Shown here piece by piece: positions 45,592 through 55,250 of a stretch of 64,000 nt of DNA. The translations under genes and the position numbers were made by a program. The notes beneath the pieces are model-generated. The model saw only the letters and a program-made list of their open reading frames with translations, had not been told where the DNA came from and did not search any database. The first letter of the stretch is position 1; each line of letters opens with the position of its first letter. Source of the DNA: Leucothrix mucor DSM 2157 (GTDB lineage Bacteria; Pseudomonadota; Gammaproteobacteria; Thiotrichales; Thiotrichaceae); NCBI RefSeq assembly GCF_000419525.1, contig NZ_ATTE01000001.1, positions 4,028,501-4,092,500 on the forward strand, given 5' to 3'.

Positions 45592-46503
45592 TTATTCTGC
45601 TTTGTCCGATTTCAACATAGGGAAGCCTAAGGCTTCGCGCGAGTCGTAATACGCTTGTGCAATGCCGCGAGACAAAGTACGTACCCGAAGAATGTAGCGT
45701 TGACGCTCAGTCACCGAAATCGCGTGACGCGCATCCAACAAGTTAAACAGGTGTGAGGCTTTCAGCATCTGCTCGTAAGCAGGCAGTGGCAGGCCGGATT
45801 CGATCATCGCCACACTCACGCGCTCAGCTTCATCGAACTGATGGAACAGCTCTTCCACATTGGCTTTTTCGAAGTTGTAAGTAGACTGCTCAACTTCGTT
45901 TTGATGGTAAACATCGCCATAAGTGATAGTGCCTTGCGGGCCTTCAGTCCAGACTAAGTCGTAGACGTTTTCAACGTTTTGCACATACATGGCAATCCGT
46001 TCCAGACCATAAGTAATCTCGCCCGAAACGGGTTTGCAGTCGATACCGCCGACTTGCTGGAAGTAGGTAAACTGCGACACTTCCATGCCGTTTAGCCAGA
46101 TTTCCCAGCCCAGTCCCCACGCACCCAGCGTTGGTGATTCCCAGTTATCTTCAACAAAGCGAATATCGTATTTCAGCGGGTCGATACCCATGGCTTTAAG
46201 TGAGCCAAGGTACAGTTCCTGAAAATCATCCGGAGATGGCTTAATAATTACCTGAAACTGGTAATAGTGTTGCAGGCGGTTAGGGTTTTCGCCATAGCGA
46301 CCATCGGTTGGACGGCGTGATGGTTGTACGTAAGCCGCACGCCATGGCTCAGGGCCAACCGCTCGCAGGAATGTCGCAGGGTGAAAAGTACCCGCGCCCA
46401 TTTCCATGTCGTAGGGTTGTAAAATGGCGCAGCCTTGTTTTGACCAGTAGTCCTGCAGGGCGAAGATCTGTCCCTGAAAGGTGGAGACGTTGTATTCAGA
46501 CAT
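45592..46503 (-). CDS. glyQ: Glycyl-tRNA synthetase alpha subunit
   Basis: The protein has 303 residues from the ATG at 46503 ([20 protein letters not shown]); the frame runs 33 codons further upstream without family support. Class II catalytic motifs include [39 protein letters not shown] and [20 protein letters not shown]. It makes glycyl-adenylate and transfers glycine to tRNA with GlyS. The 357-bp upstream gap contains a terminator and a possible micro-ORF. Confidence 0.97.
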   Translation of the reverse strand: MSEYNVSTFQGQIFALQDYWSKQGCAILQPYDMEMGAGTFHPATFLRAVGPEPWRAAYVQPSRRPTDGRYGENPNRLQHYYQFQVIIKPSPDDFQELYLGSLKAMGIDPLKYDIRFVEDNWESPTLGAWGLGWEIWLNGMEVSQFTYFQQVGGIDCKPVSGEITYGLERIAMYVQNVENVYDLVWTEGPQGTITYGDVYHQNEVEQSTYNFEKANVEELFHQFDEAERVSVAMIESGLPLPAYEQMLKASHLFNLLDARHAISVTERQRYILRVRTLSRGIAQAYYDSREALGFPMLKSDKAE

Positions 46504-46590
46504 GTGCAGTAAATTCAGCAGTTTCAGTAAACGGGGGATTATACGGCATTTTTGGAGGAGGGTGTTTCTGTGATTAGAAAAAGCCCGTAA

Positions 46591-46618
46591 AAAGACACCC
46601 AAGCACTAGACTTGGGTG
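46591..46618 (-). terminator. Terminator upstream of glyQ (end of mnmG-rsmG or of a small transcript)
   Basis: An 8-bp perfect stem, CACCCAAG/CTTGGGTG with a 7-nt loop, is followed on the minus strand by TCTTTTT. It lies 243 bp after the rsmG stop codon and 88 bp before glyQ, so the transcript it ends includes the whole intervening 240 bp. Confidence 0.7.
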
Positions 46619-46695
46619 CAAATGCAATCATCTACGATATTAAGAACAAACTTAGGAGGTACTACAAACCACTGAGCCAATGCAGCTGACGACAT
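46606..46695 (-). CDS. Possible 29-residue micro-ORF between rsmG and glyQ
   Basis: ATG at 46695 opens a 29-codon frame beginning MSSAALAQWFVVPPKF and ending DDCICTQV. Its TAG lies in the loop of the terminator at 46591-46618. There is no convincing ribosome site ahead of the ATG and the sequence matches no family I know. The rest of the 46504-46860 gap shows no gene. Confidence 0.2.
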   Translation of the reverse strand: MSSAALAQWFVVPPKFVLNIVDDCICTQV

Positions 46696-46860
46696 CACAC
46701 TAGTTGGGCCGATTTAAATCGATCCGATCGAACTAAGCGCTAATTTGCGGGAAATCGCTAGTGAATAGTGTTGATATACTAATGTAAGGAGCCTCAATGA
46801 TTAGCTCAGCTCATGCATTATACTGATTTTTTGTCTGTTCGCTAAACAAAAAGGGTTTTT

Positions 46861-47484
46861 TTAGTGTGCTGCGACTATTTTCAACAAATGGCGCTCGCCA
46901 ACCAGTGAGGGCACTTTTAGCTCATGTTGTGATTCCAGAACGTAGCCGTCAGGCAGCTCCGCTAATTCACTTGCCGGAAATTGTCCCTTCATGGCATACA
47001 GTGCACCGTTTTCGGCTAGATGCATTGCGCTACCCTCTACGAAATCGACAATGGAGGCAAAAGCGCGGCTGATGATCGCATCAAATAGCTGCGGTGGTTT
47101 CCACTGCTCAATCCTGCTCTGCACTACGCTGGCATTCTTTAGACCCAGCTCGATAATCGCTTGTTGGATGAAGCGTGTTTTCTTGCCGTTGGTATCCAGC
47201 ATGGTGAACTGGCGCTCTGGCTGTAAAATGGCCAAAGGAATGCCGGGCAAGCCTGCGCCGCTACCAACATCTAAGCAATTACTACCCTCAAGGTGAAGCG
47301 CAACGACTAGGCTGTCAAAAATATGCGCCGGAATCATCTCTAAAGGATCACGAACAGCTGTGAGGTTGTAGGTTTTATTCCAGCGCTGTAGCAAGCTCAC
47401 GTAGAGTTTCAGCTTGGCAACTTGCTCATCACTTGCCCCACAGTCTAATGCTGCAAGGCCTGACTCCCATAATGACTCGCTCAT
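46861..47484 (-). CDS. rsmG: 16S rRNA (guanine527-N7)-methyltransferase
   Basis: The 207-residue SAM-dependent methyltransferase has [20 protein letters not shown], the SAM motif [17 protein letters not shown], and [20 protein letters not shown]. It methylates G527 of 16S rRNA; its loss gives low-level streptomycin resistance in other bacteria. The start overlaps the mnmG stop by 4 bp, the conserved gidA-gidB arrangement often found near the replication origin, though no parAB, atp or dnaA genes follow here. Confidence 0.97.
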   Translation of the reverse strand: MSESLWESGLAALDCGASDEQVAKLKLYVSLLQRWNKTYNLTAVRDPLEMIPAHIFDSLVVALHLEGSNCLDVGSGAGLPGIPLAILQPERQFTMLDTNGKKTRFIQQAIIELGLKNASVVQSRIEQWKPPQLFDAIISRAFASIVDFVEGSAMHLAENGALYAMKGQFPASELAELPDGYVLESQHELKVPSLVGERHLLKIVAAH

Positions 47485-49373
47485 GCGCTGGCCTTCAGTT
47501 GCAATTGTTGCTTTTTCAGGTGTACCAGCAAGATGGAGATAGCCGCTGGCGTAATGCCCGGAATGCGTGAAGCCTGTCCAATAGTCGCTGGGCGCTGCTC
47601 AACAAACTTTTGGCGCACTTCATTAGAGAGCCCAACCACTTCGCTGTAATCCAAAGTGTTCGGCAGCACCGTGCTTTCCTGACGCAGTTGCTTATTAATT
47701 TCCAGCTGCTGGCGCTCAATGTAGCCGGCGTATTTGATTTGTACTTCAACTTGCTCGGCAACGGCTTCATCGCTAACGGCAGGGCCGGCGATATCCAGTG
47801 AGGTCAGGCTTTTGTAGGTTATATTCGGGCGACGCAGTAGCTCGTCCATGTGGTATTCATGGCTTAATGGTCCGCCAAAAATAGTATTTGTTTGTTCTGG
47901 AGTCAGTTGTGCCGGACGAATGCAGGTATCACGCATGCGCTGCATCTCACGCTCAATTTGTTCGCGTTTTTCGCTAAAAGCACGCCAGCGATTTTCATCC
48001 ACTAAACCAAGCTTGTGGCCGATTTCAGTCAAACGTAAGTCTGCATTATCTTCGCGCAACAGTAAGCGATGTTCTGCACGGCTGGTGAACATCCGATAAG
48101 GCTCTTGGGTACCACAGGTAATCAGATCATCAACCAACACGCCGATGTAAGCCTCATTACGCTTAGGGCTCCAAGACTCTTTGTCTTGAGCCAGCAATGC
48201 AGCATTCATACCCGCGAGTAAGCCTTGTGCGCCAGCTTCTTCGTAGCCGGTGGTGCCGTTAATTTGACCCGCAAAAAACAGGCCTGGCATAAACTTGGTT
48301 TCAAGGCTTGGTTTCAGGTCACGAGGATCGAAGAAATCATATTCAATGGCATAACCCGGACGCGTGATATGCGCATTCTCAAAGCCAACAATGGAGCGGA
48401 CTAAACCGAGCTGTACATCAAATGGCAGGCTGGTTGAGATGCCGTTCGGGTAGATTTCATAAGTATCGAGACCTTCTGGTTCGATAAAAATCTGGTGTTG
48501 TTCTTTATCCGCAAAGCGCACAACTTTGTCTTCGATGGACGGGCAGTAGCGTGGGCCAGTCCCTTCAATCACACCCGAATACAGCGGTGAGCGATCTAGT
48601 GATGAGAGAATCAGATCATGCGTTTTCTTATTGGTGTAGGTGATGTGGCAAGCCACTTGCGCGGGATGCTCTGAGCGATTACCTAAGTATGAAAATACTG
48701 GGGTTGGGTCATCACCCGGCTGAGCGCTTAGCTGGCTGTAATCAATACTGCGCGCATCAATACGCGGCGGCGTCCCTGTTTTCAGGCGCTCTACTCGAAA
48801 TGGTAATTCACGCAGGCGCTGAGCCAGTGCAATGGAGGGTGGATCACCAGCACGACCACCAGAGTGGTTTTCCATACCAATATGGATTTTTCCACCAAGG
48901 AAAGTGCCGACAGTTAATACCACGGCCTTCGCGCGGAAATTCAGGCCCATTTGAGTGCGCACGCCAACTACCCGATCATTTTCGACGATCAGATCATCCA
49001 CAGCTTGCATAAACAGGTCTAGATTTTCTTGCCCCTGAACGATTTCCAGCACAGCGGCTTTGTAGCGTACGCGGTCAGCCTGAGCACGAGTCGCTCGTAC
49101 CGCTGGCCCTTTACGTGCATTCAGAATTCGGAATTGGATACCGCCACGGTCGGCAGCATGCGCCATGGCACCGCCCAGTGCATCAATCTCTTTAACCAGA
49201 TGGCCTTTGCCGATACCGCCAATTGCGGGGTTGCAGCTCATTTGGCCAATGGTTTCGATATTGTGGGTCAGTAGCAGTGTACGTTGTCCCATGCGTGCAG
49301 CCGCCAGTGCGGCTTCGGTGCCTGCATGGCCGCCACCAACAACAATTACATCATAATCTTTTGGGTATAACAT
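47481..49373 (-). CDS. mnmG: tRNA U34 carboxymethylaminomethyl-modifying enzyme MnmG
   Basis: The 630-residue FAD protein starts [20 protein letters not shown] with a Rossmann motif. [20 protein letters not shown] follows, with the conserved cysteine, as do [39 protein letters not shown], and the C-terminal MnmE-binding helical domain ([20 protein letters not shown]). With MnmE it installs cmnm5 on the wobble uridine of several tRNAs using glycine or ammonium. Coupled to rsmG. Confidence 0.98.
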   Translation of the reverse strand: MLYPKDYDVIVVGGGHAGTEAALAAARMGQRTLLLTHNIETIGQMSCNPAIGGIGKGHLVKEIDALGGAMAHAADRGGIQFRILNARKGPAVRATRAQADRVRYKAAVLEIVQGQENLDLFMQAVDDLIVENDRVVGVRTQMGLNFRAKAVVLTVGTFLGGKIHIGMENHSGGRAGDPPSIALAQRLRELPFRVERLKTGTPPRIDARSIDYSQLSAQPGDDPTPVFSYLGNRSEHPAQVACHITYTNKKTHDLILSSLDRSPLYSGVIEGTGPRYCPSIEDKVVRFADKEQHQIFIEPEGLDTYEIYPNGISTSLPFDVQLGLVRSIVGFENAHITRPGYAIEYDFFDPRDLKPSLETKFMPGLFFAGQINGTTGYEEAGAQGLLAGMNAALLAQDKESWSPKRNEAYIGVLVDDLITCGTQEPYRMFTSRAEHRLLLREDNADLRLTEIGHKLGLVDENRWRAFSEKREQIEREMQRMRDTCIRPAQLTPEQTNTIFGGPLSHEYHMDELLRRPNITYKSLTSLDIAGPAVSDEAVAEQVEVQIKYAGYIERQQLEINKQLRQESTVLPNTLDYSEVVGLSNEVRQKFVEQRPATIGQASRIPGITPAAISILLVHLKKQQLQLKASA

Positions 49374-49407
49374 GGGAGTGTGTCCGGCATTTTTCCTAGG
49401 TAATTCA

Positions 49408-50061
49408 CTAGTATAGCAAATCTATCAGGGGGGCTGGCAAGGAGCTTTGATTATGAGTCAAGCTAAAAACCGGCTGCGGGAGCAATTCGGCTAAGTCTTC
49501 TTGGTTATTCATGGTCGCATCGCCACTGCTATCGCTGACTTGATTGAGCACAACGGCGAGTAAATCTAAGCCTCTTCGTTGCAGTGCTTCACAACATAAA
49601 AGCACCTGACTCATGCAGCCAAGGCGGTTATTAGCGACCAGTACCACCGGTAAACGCAGCGCACTGGCAAGGTCTGCATTGAGCGCATCTTCAGTTAATG
49701 GCGAGTAAAGTCCGCCAGCCCCTTCGACATACAGAAAGTCATCCTGCTTTAGATTTTCAGTGCATTGAGCGGCTAATTGACGCAGTGTTAGTGAGGTGCC
49801 TTCCATGCGAGCGGCTCGTACTGGTGATAATGCCGCTGCAAAACGGTTAGGGCAGATAGCATCTAACTGTTCGGTTTTACCGGCTGCCAGTGCCAGTCGC
49901 CAAGCATCAGTATGTTGAAAATCACCAGTAGGCCAGCCTGATTCGATGGGTTTTCGCGGGTGTACATCGATGCCACGATCAATAAGTTCACGGATGAGGT
50001 GAGTACCCACCCACGTCTTGCCGACATCGGTATCGGTGCCGGTTACAAAAATGCCGTTCAT
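49408..50061 (-). CDS. bioD: ATP-dependent dethiobiotin synthetase
   Basis: The 217-residue P-loop enzyme has [19 protein letters not shown] at residues ~5-22, the carbamate-forming lysine region HPRKPIESG, and [19 protein letters not shown]. It closes the ureido ring of dethiobiotin in biotin synthesis. It overlaps lepB by 4 bp; the other bio genes are not nearby, so it is an isolated bioD. Family length is normal. Confidence 0.93.
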   Translation of the reverse strand: MNGIFVTGTDTDVGKTWVGTHLIRELIDRGIDVHPRKPIESGWPTGDFQHTDAWRLALAAGKTEQLDAICPNRFAAALSPVRAARMEGTSLTLRQLAAQCTENLKQDDFLYVEGAGGLYSPLTEDALNADLASALRLPVVLVANNRLGCMSQVLLCCEALQRRGLDLLAVVLNQVSDSSGDATMNNQEDLAELLPQPVFSLTHNQSSLPAPLIDLLY

Positions 50062-50636
50062 TGAATAGATTGTCCGATACGTTGATTTTGACCAAATACA
50101 ATGGTGGTTGCTTTGCCGATGACATCCGCTTGATTAACCACGTCAAAAAAGCGGCTATCATTGCTATTATCCCGATTATCGCCCATCACAAACAAGCCCC
50201 GCTTCGGAACGACAATTTCTGGCATGAACCGGGAAATAGGTGATTTGACCAAAGCTTTGTCAAGATAGGGCTGTTCAATTTGTTTACCATTAACAAACAC
50301 ATTGAAGTTCTCAATGCGTACGCGATCTCCGGGGCGGCCAATCAAGCGTTTGATGTAATTAACGGACTTATCCTTTGGATACAAAAAGGTAATCACATCA
50401 TTGATTTGCGGTTCGGCGTTGGTGTAAGCATTGGTTGAAACCAGTATGTAGTCACCGGGAATCAGTGTCGGTTTCATGGAATCACTGGGAATTCGAAATA
50501 ACTCAAAGCCTAGTACCCGCCCCCGAAACGTATCGGAAGCAGTGTGGTAAGGGTTGATTCGGAATGTGATGGTTGCAGCAATAGCCAGTCCGACAATCAG
50601 TATTCCAAATAGCCAAAGGCGGCTGGTTGTTTTCAT
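50058..50636 (-). CDS. lepB: Signal peptidase I
   Basis: The 192-residue protein is anchored by one N-terminal membrane helix (LWLFGILIVGLAIAATITF). The catalytic Ser is in FRIPSDSMKPTLIPGDYIL, the Lys in KRLIGRPGDRVRI, and box E in VMGDNRDNSNDSRFF. It removes Sec and Tat signal peptides on the periplasmic side of the inner membrane. It is shorter than E. coli LepB (one membrane helix rather than two), so it may be a second, specialised copy. Co-transcribed with bioD, and downstream of a secreted subtilase that could be its client. Confidence 0.92.
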   Translation of the reverse strand: MKTTSRLWLFGILIVGLAIAATITFRINPYHTASDTFRGRVLGFELFRIPSDSMKPTLIPGDYILVSTNAYTNAEPQINDVITFLYPKDKSVNYIKRLIGRPGDRVRIENFNVFVNGKQIEQPYLDKALVKSPISRFMPEIVVPKRGLFVMGDNRDNSNDSRFFDVVNQADVIGKATTIVFGQNQRIGQSIQ

Positions 50637-50662
50637 GGCAAAGACCAGAGGAGAGTTGTCAA

Positions 50663-52063
50663 TTAACGAATGGGTGCGCCAAGTTGGCGTAGGGCTTCGC
50701 TAACATTGACTAGGCCATTTCCGAACTCGTCATCTCGTCCGCGTTGGCCAAGGTCGGTGCTGGTTCTGTTTAGTTGTGATGCCGTAAAGCGTCGGTCGTA
50801 AGACTTTAATAATGCCATCGCACCAGAGATATGTGCGGCGGCCATAGAGGTACCGGTTGATACCTGATATTTGCCCTGTGGGGCCGTGGTCAGAATATTA
50901 ACGCCCGGTGCGGCGATATCAATAAAGCGGCCTTTATCGGCTTTGCTAAATAGACGGCGATTTTTATCAACTGCCGTTACCCCAACAACGCCATCGATCA
51001 GTGCAGGGTAAATAGTACTTCCGGTACGACCATTATTACCACCAGCGGCGACTACGACGATATTTTGTCGAATGGCTTCACGCACAATATTTTCTAAAAA
51101 GGTATCGCGGCTGCCGGTAAAGCTTAGATTGAGAATATCTACTTTGCGCTCAATACAATAAGCGATGGCGCTAACAATATCGGTTGAAGTGCCACGTAAT
51201 GAACTTGGGTGACCGGGTACGGAAGAAAATGCACCAACGGATAACACCTTAGCTTCTGGTGCGATACCGATACGTGGGTTTTTACTGACTAAAATGCCCG
51301 CAATCGAGGTGCCGTGTGCTTTGCTTTCAACCGTATTAGGGTCAACAATATTGCGCTGCTCGATATTGGAGCTGCGCAAAGTGGGATGATTTAAGTCAAC
51401 TGGCGTATCTACCAATCCTATCAACACTCCGCGGCCATTAGATACGCCATGCGCGATACCGATACCTGTTTGTGCTAATGGATAGTTTCCACGAGCAGAG
51501 GTATTGGTATTTGCAGCCAACATGAAGTAATTGTTGGTGCTGGCTTCAAAGTTCTTTTCAGCTTTGTTAATGGTATCGGATAAATCCAGTGGACTTTGGC
51601 CCAGCGTATCCGCGATTACCACACCTTTTCGGAGAGCGCCGATGGCCATGCCACCTTTGCGCTTGAGTTTGTACTTGTCGGTAATTGCTTTAACTTCGTC
51701 GACAGACAAGCCAAAGTCATAGACTAGTAATAATTCGTCTTTAACAAAGTCGCTGCGGGCAGGTTTGGGCTTAACTATCGGAACGACGGTTAGTGGTGGT
51801 GCTTTTTGATAGAAGGGAACAAAGCCGTAATAGTAGGGGTTATTACGGCGTTGCTTAGCTTGAGGACGAATCGGGCCAGGCTTATGAACGCCGGGCTGAT
51901 ATCCCGGTATTGCAATACCGGTGTCCGTTTGAGTTTGTTCAGCAAATAGGGAGGTCGAAACAAGGCAGCTGGCTACCACCCAAGTGGCGCCAGACAAGAT
52001 CTGCTTAATTCGGGAACTGTTCCCCAACAAACCAGATTGATGCATGCTTCTTCGACAACTCAT
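50663..52063 (-). CDS. Secreted S8 (subtilisin-like) serine peptidase, in an ECF sigma/anti-sigma operon
   Basis: The 466-residue protein has a signal sequence (ATWVVASCLVSTSLFA) and a proline-rich stretch. An inhibitor-like propeptide region (~85-160: LLLVYDFGLSVDEVKAITDK) follows, then the subtilase domain with Asp in GVLIGLVDTPVDLNHP, His in SKAHGTSIAGILV, oxyanion Asn in VVAAGGNNGRTG and Ser in STGTSMAAAHISGAMALL. The triad is complete. Its start lies inside the anti-sigma gene (59-bp overlap), with GAGGG 8 nt ahead of the chosen ATG. It might degrade the anti-sigma periplasmic domain or be the regulon output. Confidence 0.9.
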   Translation of the reverse strand: MSCRRSMHQSGLLGNSSRIKQILSGATWVVASCLVSTSLFAEQTQTDTGIAIPGYQPGVHKPGPIRPQAKQRRNNPYYYGFVPFYQKAPPLTVVPIVKPKPARSDFVKDELLLVYDFGLSVDEVKAITDKYKLKRKGGMAIGALRKGVVIADTLGQSPLDLSDTINKAEKNFEASTNNYFMLAANTNTSARGNYPLAQTGIGIAHGVSNGRGVLIGLVDTPVDLNHPTLRSSNIEQRNIVDPNTVESKAHGTSIAGILVSKNPRIGIAPEAKVLSVGAFSSVPGHPSSLRGTSTDIVSAIAYCIERKVDILNLSFTGSRDTFLENIVREAIRQNIVVVAAGGNNGRTGSTIYPALIDGVVGVTAVDKNRRLFSKADKGRFIDIAAPGVNILTTAPQGKYQVSTGTSMAAAHISGAMALLKSYDRRFTASQLNRTSTDLGQRGRDDEFGNGLVNVSEALRQLGAPIR

Positions 52064-52757
52064 TCTCCAAACCCTCTAATTCTTCAGCAGTTAACTTCTT
52101 ATTGAGGCGTACGCGGTAAAATCCTGCGTCATCTGGAAGAAGTTCGGCTTGTACATTCTCAACTGCGCTGAATAGTGACTCAATTCGTTCAAAATGAATA
52201 TTCTCATCTAATCCAATTAGTAACACGGTGTGGTCAGCATCAGCTGGAGCTTTAACTACCTGAGTGCTTGGACTGCTTTCAGTGTAGCTGGCTAGGCCAT
52301 ATTCGCTGGTAATATTAGCAGAAGGCAGCACAAAGAACATCAAAAGCCCAAGCTGTACGACCGTTAGCACGGCGAAAACAGCATACGAAAAGCTATGAGA
52401 ATTACCAGTGAGTAAATTGTCTACATAATCTTTGATGCGAGCAAACAATGTCGGTGCCTGTGGAGTGCTGGCCTTTGCCGGCTCAGCCACAACTTGCTCG
52501 CTTGGTGTTTCCAGCGCATCGATCTTTGCCAGAACACTATTTAGCCTTACTTGTGCGCTCTGTAGCGCAGACCCGTCCATCACTGTTTTATCAGCACGAG
52601 TCTGTTTAATCATTTCTGCTTCCAGCGCTAATTCATCTCGCAGGGCAGCATCTTCAAGCGTTGCTTTGTCAACAAGGGCTTTCTCAGTATCCGACAGCTT
52701 ACCAAGGTGATACCAGGGTAGCAGCGTTCTTACTTGTTGTTTGGTATTGGTATCCAT
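52005..52757 (-). CDS. Putative transmembrane anti-sigma factor
   Basis: The 250-residue protein has a cytoplasmic N-terminal helical part resembling anti-sigma domains (LLPWYHLGKLSDTEKALVDK), a Pro/Ala-rich linker, one membrane helix (SFSYAVFAVLTVVQLGLLMF, ~125-148) and a ~100-residue periplasmic domain of ferredoxin-like alternation (VLLIGLDENIHFERIESLFS). No zinc-binding HxxxCxxC motif is present. It directly follows the ECF sigma gene by 11 bp and overlaps the subtilase gene. It should hold the sigma factor at the membrane until an envelope signal arrives. Confidence 0.8.
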   Translation of the reverse strand: MDTNTKQQVRTLLPWYHLGKLSDTEKALVDKATLEDAALRDELALEAEMIKQTRADKTVMDGSALQSAQVRLNSVLAKIDALETPSEQVVAEPAKASTPQAPTLFARIKDYVDNLLTGNSHSFSYAVFAVLTVVQLGLLMFFVLPSANITSEYGLASYTESSPSTQVVKAPADADHTVLLIGLDENIHFERIESLFSAVENVQAELLPDDAGFYRVRLNKKLTAEELEGLENELSKKHASIWFVGEQFPN

Positions 52758-52768
52758 AATATTACGAC

Positions 52769-53368
52769 CTAAAGAGAGCCTGCGTTCGTCAGGATTTCTT
52801 TCAAATGCTTTCTCGCATAAAACATGCGAGTCTTTACCGTCCCCTCAGATATTCCCAGAGCAGTGGCTACCTCACGTACGGATAGCTCTTTAAAATAAAC
52901 CAGTTCAAGCACTTCTCGGTGCTTGTCACTCAGATACCCTAAGTGCCGTATCAGTGACTCATTAACCTGGCTTAACTCTAGTTCTTCATCGGGCCTTAAA
53001 GCAGTGTCTTCCATATTGACAGCGGCTGTGTCGTCTTCAAGGAGAATCTCCTTGTTCTTACGCAGATAGCCGATCAAACGAAAACGCATGATTGAATACA
53101 TCCACGTTGATGGGAGCGACTTGCCCGCAAAGTTTCCGGCGGACTTCCATATTTCGATCATCGCTTCATCAACAATGTCCGCAGCTAATGCTACGTCATT
53201 TTGCAACACTCTGGTGCAATACTTTAGAAAACGTGGCTGATATTTCAAATATAAAGTTGAAAAAGCATCCTTGTCACCTTTTTGTATGAGCTGCAACAGC
53301 TGTGCGTCCTCCGAACGGTCATCTTCCCGTCGAGGTTGCTTAAGATTATCTTTCAACACTGCTTTCAT
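52769..53368 (-). CDS. ECF-family RNA polymerase sigma factor
   Basis: The 199-residue protein has sigma region 2 (DAFSTLYLKYQPRFLKYCTR, then AADIVDEAMIEIWKSAGNF) and region 4 (LSDKHREVLELVYFKELSVR, then VATALGISEGTVKTRMFYAR). Between them is an acidic linker. It heads a three-gene unit with the anti-sigma and subtilase genes and very likely transcribes its own operon. It would respond to an envelope or extracellular signal relayed by the anti-sigma factor. The 395-bp upstream gap holds a candidate small RNA on the other strand. Confidence 0.92.
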   Translation of the reverse strand: MKAVLKDNLKQPRREDDRSEDAQLLQLIQKGDKDAFSTLYLKYQPRFLKYCTRVLQNDVALAADIVDEAMIEIWKSAGNFAGKSLPSTWMYSIMRFRLIGYLRKNKEILLEDDTAAVNMEDTALRPDEELELSQVNESLIRHLGYLSDKHREVLELVYFKELSVREVATALGISEGTVKTRMFYARKHLKEILTNAGSL

Positions 53369-53586
53369 TTGAGTAGTCGTTGTTGGTAATTATTAGGTTC
53401 ATTTTGCCCACCTGCTTTGCTAACTAAAGTGAGTGATTGCTTTGAGCAGCGCAGATTACTGTTTTCTTTTAATGCACACAAATACTCTATCGGCACGTTG
53501 CATCACGTAATAACGAATTAATTTAACATATTTTTGAACCTAAGAATTGTTTACTGCTACTCAAGGGGTAGTTAAACGCAGATAAC

Positions 53587-53708
53587 ATGTCTGCAGCCGC
53601 TGTAAAATCAGCAGCACACTTAGAATTTTGTACTCTGGAGCCAAGTCTCCAAAGTGCAGCACCAACTCCCTCGCAACTTTAGGCAGACTTCGGTCTGCCT
53701 TTTTTTTT
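53587..53708 (+). ncRNA. Candidate intergenic small RNA upstream of gshB
   Basis: Two strong hairpins are visible: ACTcTGGAG/CTCCAaAGT at 53632-53655, and the UUCG-capped terminator at 53681-53708 with eight Ts. The linker AGCACCAACTCCCTCGCAAC is unpaired and pyrimidine-rich, as in antisense seed regions. The 5' end is uncertain because no good promoter was found. A 31-codon frame (53587-53682) without a ribosome site runs through the same stretch and stops inside the terminator. The remainder of 53369-53586 shows nothing recognisable. Confidence 0.45.
53681..53708 (+). terminator. Strong intrinsic terminator before gshB
   Basis: AGGCAGAC-TTCG-GTCTGCCT forms a perfect 8-bp stem with a stable UUCG tetraloop and is followed by T x8. 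No annotated plus-strand gene precedes it, so it must end an unannotated transcript. Confidence 0.85.
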
Positions 53709-53763
53709 GCCGTTTTAGCGACTACAATCATCCTCCACATTAAATAGCGATGGATGTTCCTGT

Positions 53764-54729
53764 ATGTCTAGTCAGCCGGTTAGTATCGGATTTGTAATGG
53801 ATCCGATTGAGTCGATCAAACCCTATAAAGACAGTACGTTTGCCATGATGCTCGAAGCGCAACGCCGTGGTTGGGATGTTCATTATATACAGCAGTCAGA
53901 TATTTTTACGGAAGCTGGGATTGTTTACTGCCATAGCCAAACGGTTAGTCTGCAGGATAATAATGATCACTGGTTTGATGTAACGGGCGAACAAACGCAG
54001 CCGATGTCAGCCATTGACTGTGTCATTATGCGTAAAGACCCTCCTTTCGATATGGAGTACATCTACAGTACTTACATGCTGGAACTGGCTGAGCAGCAAG
54101 GTTGTTTGGTGCTTAATCGTCCATCCAGTATTCGCAGCGCCAATGAGAAATTTTTCACAACCTGGTTTCACGAGTTTGCTCCGGAAACTCTGGTTACCCG
54201 AGATATGCAGCGCATTAAAGCCTTCCATGACAAACACGAACGCATTGTTGTGAAACCGCTGGATGGCATGGGTGGTTCAATGATTTTCCAGATTCAGGCA
54301 GGCGATCAAAACCGCAACGTTATTTTGGAAACCATTACCCATCAAGGGACAGTGACGGCGATGGCGCAACGTTTTCTCCCGGAGTTTAAAGATGGCGATA
54401 AGCGCATTTTGCTAGTCGATGGCGTGCCATTTGATTACGCTTTAGCAAGAATTCCGGCTAAAGGCGAAGGTCGTGCGAACCTTGCGGCTGGTGCGACGTC
54501 AAAGGGGGTCCCATTGACCGACCGCGACCGCGAAATCTGTGCGGCGGTTGGCCCAAGTCTTAAAGAAATGGGATTAACCTTTGTTGGTTTGGACGTGATT
54601 GGTGACTACATGACAGAAATCAATGTCACCAGTCCAACCTGTATTCGTGAGTTAGATACAATTTATTCGGCTAATATCGCAGGATTACTAATGGATGCCG
54701 TTGAGAAAAAACTGGAGCAAGCAGCATGA
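53764..54729 (+). CDS. gshB: Glutathione synthetase
   Basis: The 321-residue ATP-grasp enzyme has SIGFVMDPIESIKPYKDSTF at the N terminus, VIMRKDPPFDMEYIYSTYML, the nucleotide-binding VVKPLDGMGGSMIFQ, and EINVTSPTCIRELD. It joins glycine to gamma-glutamylcysteine, the second step of glutathione synthesis. Its stop overlaps the OsmC-like gene start by 4 bp. gshA is not in the window. Confidence 0.97.
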   Translation: MSSQPVSIGFVMDPIESIKPYKDSTFAMMLEAQRRGWDVHYIQQSDIFTEAGIVYCHSQTVSLQDNNDHWFDVTGEQTQPMSAIDCVIMRKDPPFDMEYIYSTYMLELAEQQGCLVLNRPSSIRSANEKFFTTWFHEFAPETLVTRDMQRIKAFHDKHERIVVKPLDGMGGSMIFQIQAGDQNRNVILETITHQGTVTAMAQRFLPEFKDGDKRILLVDGVPFDYALARIPAKGEGRANLAAGATSKGVPLTDRDREICAAVGPSLKEMGLTFVGLDVIGDYMTEINVTSPTCIRELDTIYSANIAGLLMDAVEKKLEQAA

Positions 54730-55154
54730 AAGCGCGAGTTAAATGGTTAGATCACATGAGCTTTGTTGGAGAGTCTGATAGTGGGCACTCTGTTGTAATG
54801 GATGGCGCACCGGCGGCTGGTGGTCGCAATCTGGGCGTACGCCCAATGGAGATGTTGCTGCTGGGTTTAGGCGGTTGCTCATCCTTTGATGTAGTGATGA
54901 TTTTACAAAAGGCTCGACAGAATATTACCAACTGCGAAGTTGAGATTACCGCAGAGCGTGCAGACACAGAGCCGAAGGTGTTTACCAATATTCATCTGCA
55001 CTTCATCGTCGAAGGTCATAATGTCAGCGAAGCACGGGTCGAACGTGCAGTCGCTTTGTCAGCAGAAAAGTATTGCTCTGCCGCAAAAATGTTAGAAAAA
55101 GTTGCCACCATTACACATGATTTTGAATTACGGGATTCCGCTCAGGCGGTCTGA
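54726..55154 (+). CDS. OsmC/YhfA-family protein
   Basis: This 142-residue protein has the OsmC fold, with two conserved cysteines in LLGLGGCSSFDVVMILQ and AEKYCSAAKMLEKVA. The family contains thiol-dependent peroxidases (OsmC, Ohr), while the YhfA branch is less characterised. Coupling to gshB by a 4-bp overlap links it to thiol redox homeostasis. An intrinsic terminator follows at 55169. Confidence 0.88.
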   Translation: MKARVKWLDHMSFVGESDSGHSVVMDGAPAAGGRNLGVRPMEMLLLGLGGCSSFDVVMILQKARQNITNCEVEITAERADTEPKVFTNIHLHFIVEGHNVSEARVERAVALSAEKYCSAAKMLEKVATITHDFELRDSAQAV

Positions 55155-55168
55155 GTGTCGCCACCCGG

Positions 55169-55192
55169 GGCAGTAGGGGCTACTGCCTTTTT
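55169..55192 (+). terminator. Terminator of the gshB-osmC operon
   Basis: GGCAGTAG-GGG-CTACTGCC is followed by five Ts, 14 bp after the OsmC-like stop codon. Confidence 0.85.
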
Positions 55193-55250
55193 CAATTAAC
55201 CATCATGCTTAATGGTGTGAACTTTGGTTCACCACCTTCTGGGGATTTTC

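Noticed and set aside
46795-46830. tRNA-like D-arm text (GATTAGCTCAGCT) near 46800
   Set aside because: No acceptor stem, anticodon arm or T-loop GTTCGA follows at the right distance, and a T-run interrupts. It is a chance match.
53587-53682. 31-codon ORF upstream of gshB as a real peptide
   Set aside because: No ribosome-binding site, stop codon buried in a terminator stem and strong RNA hairpins; better explained as a small RNA.
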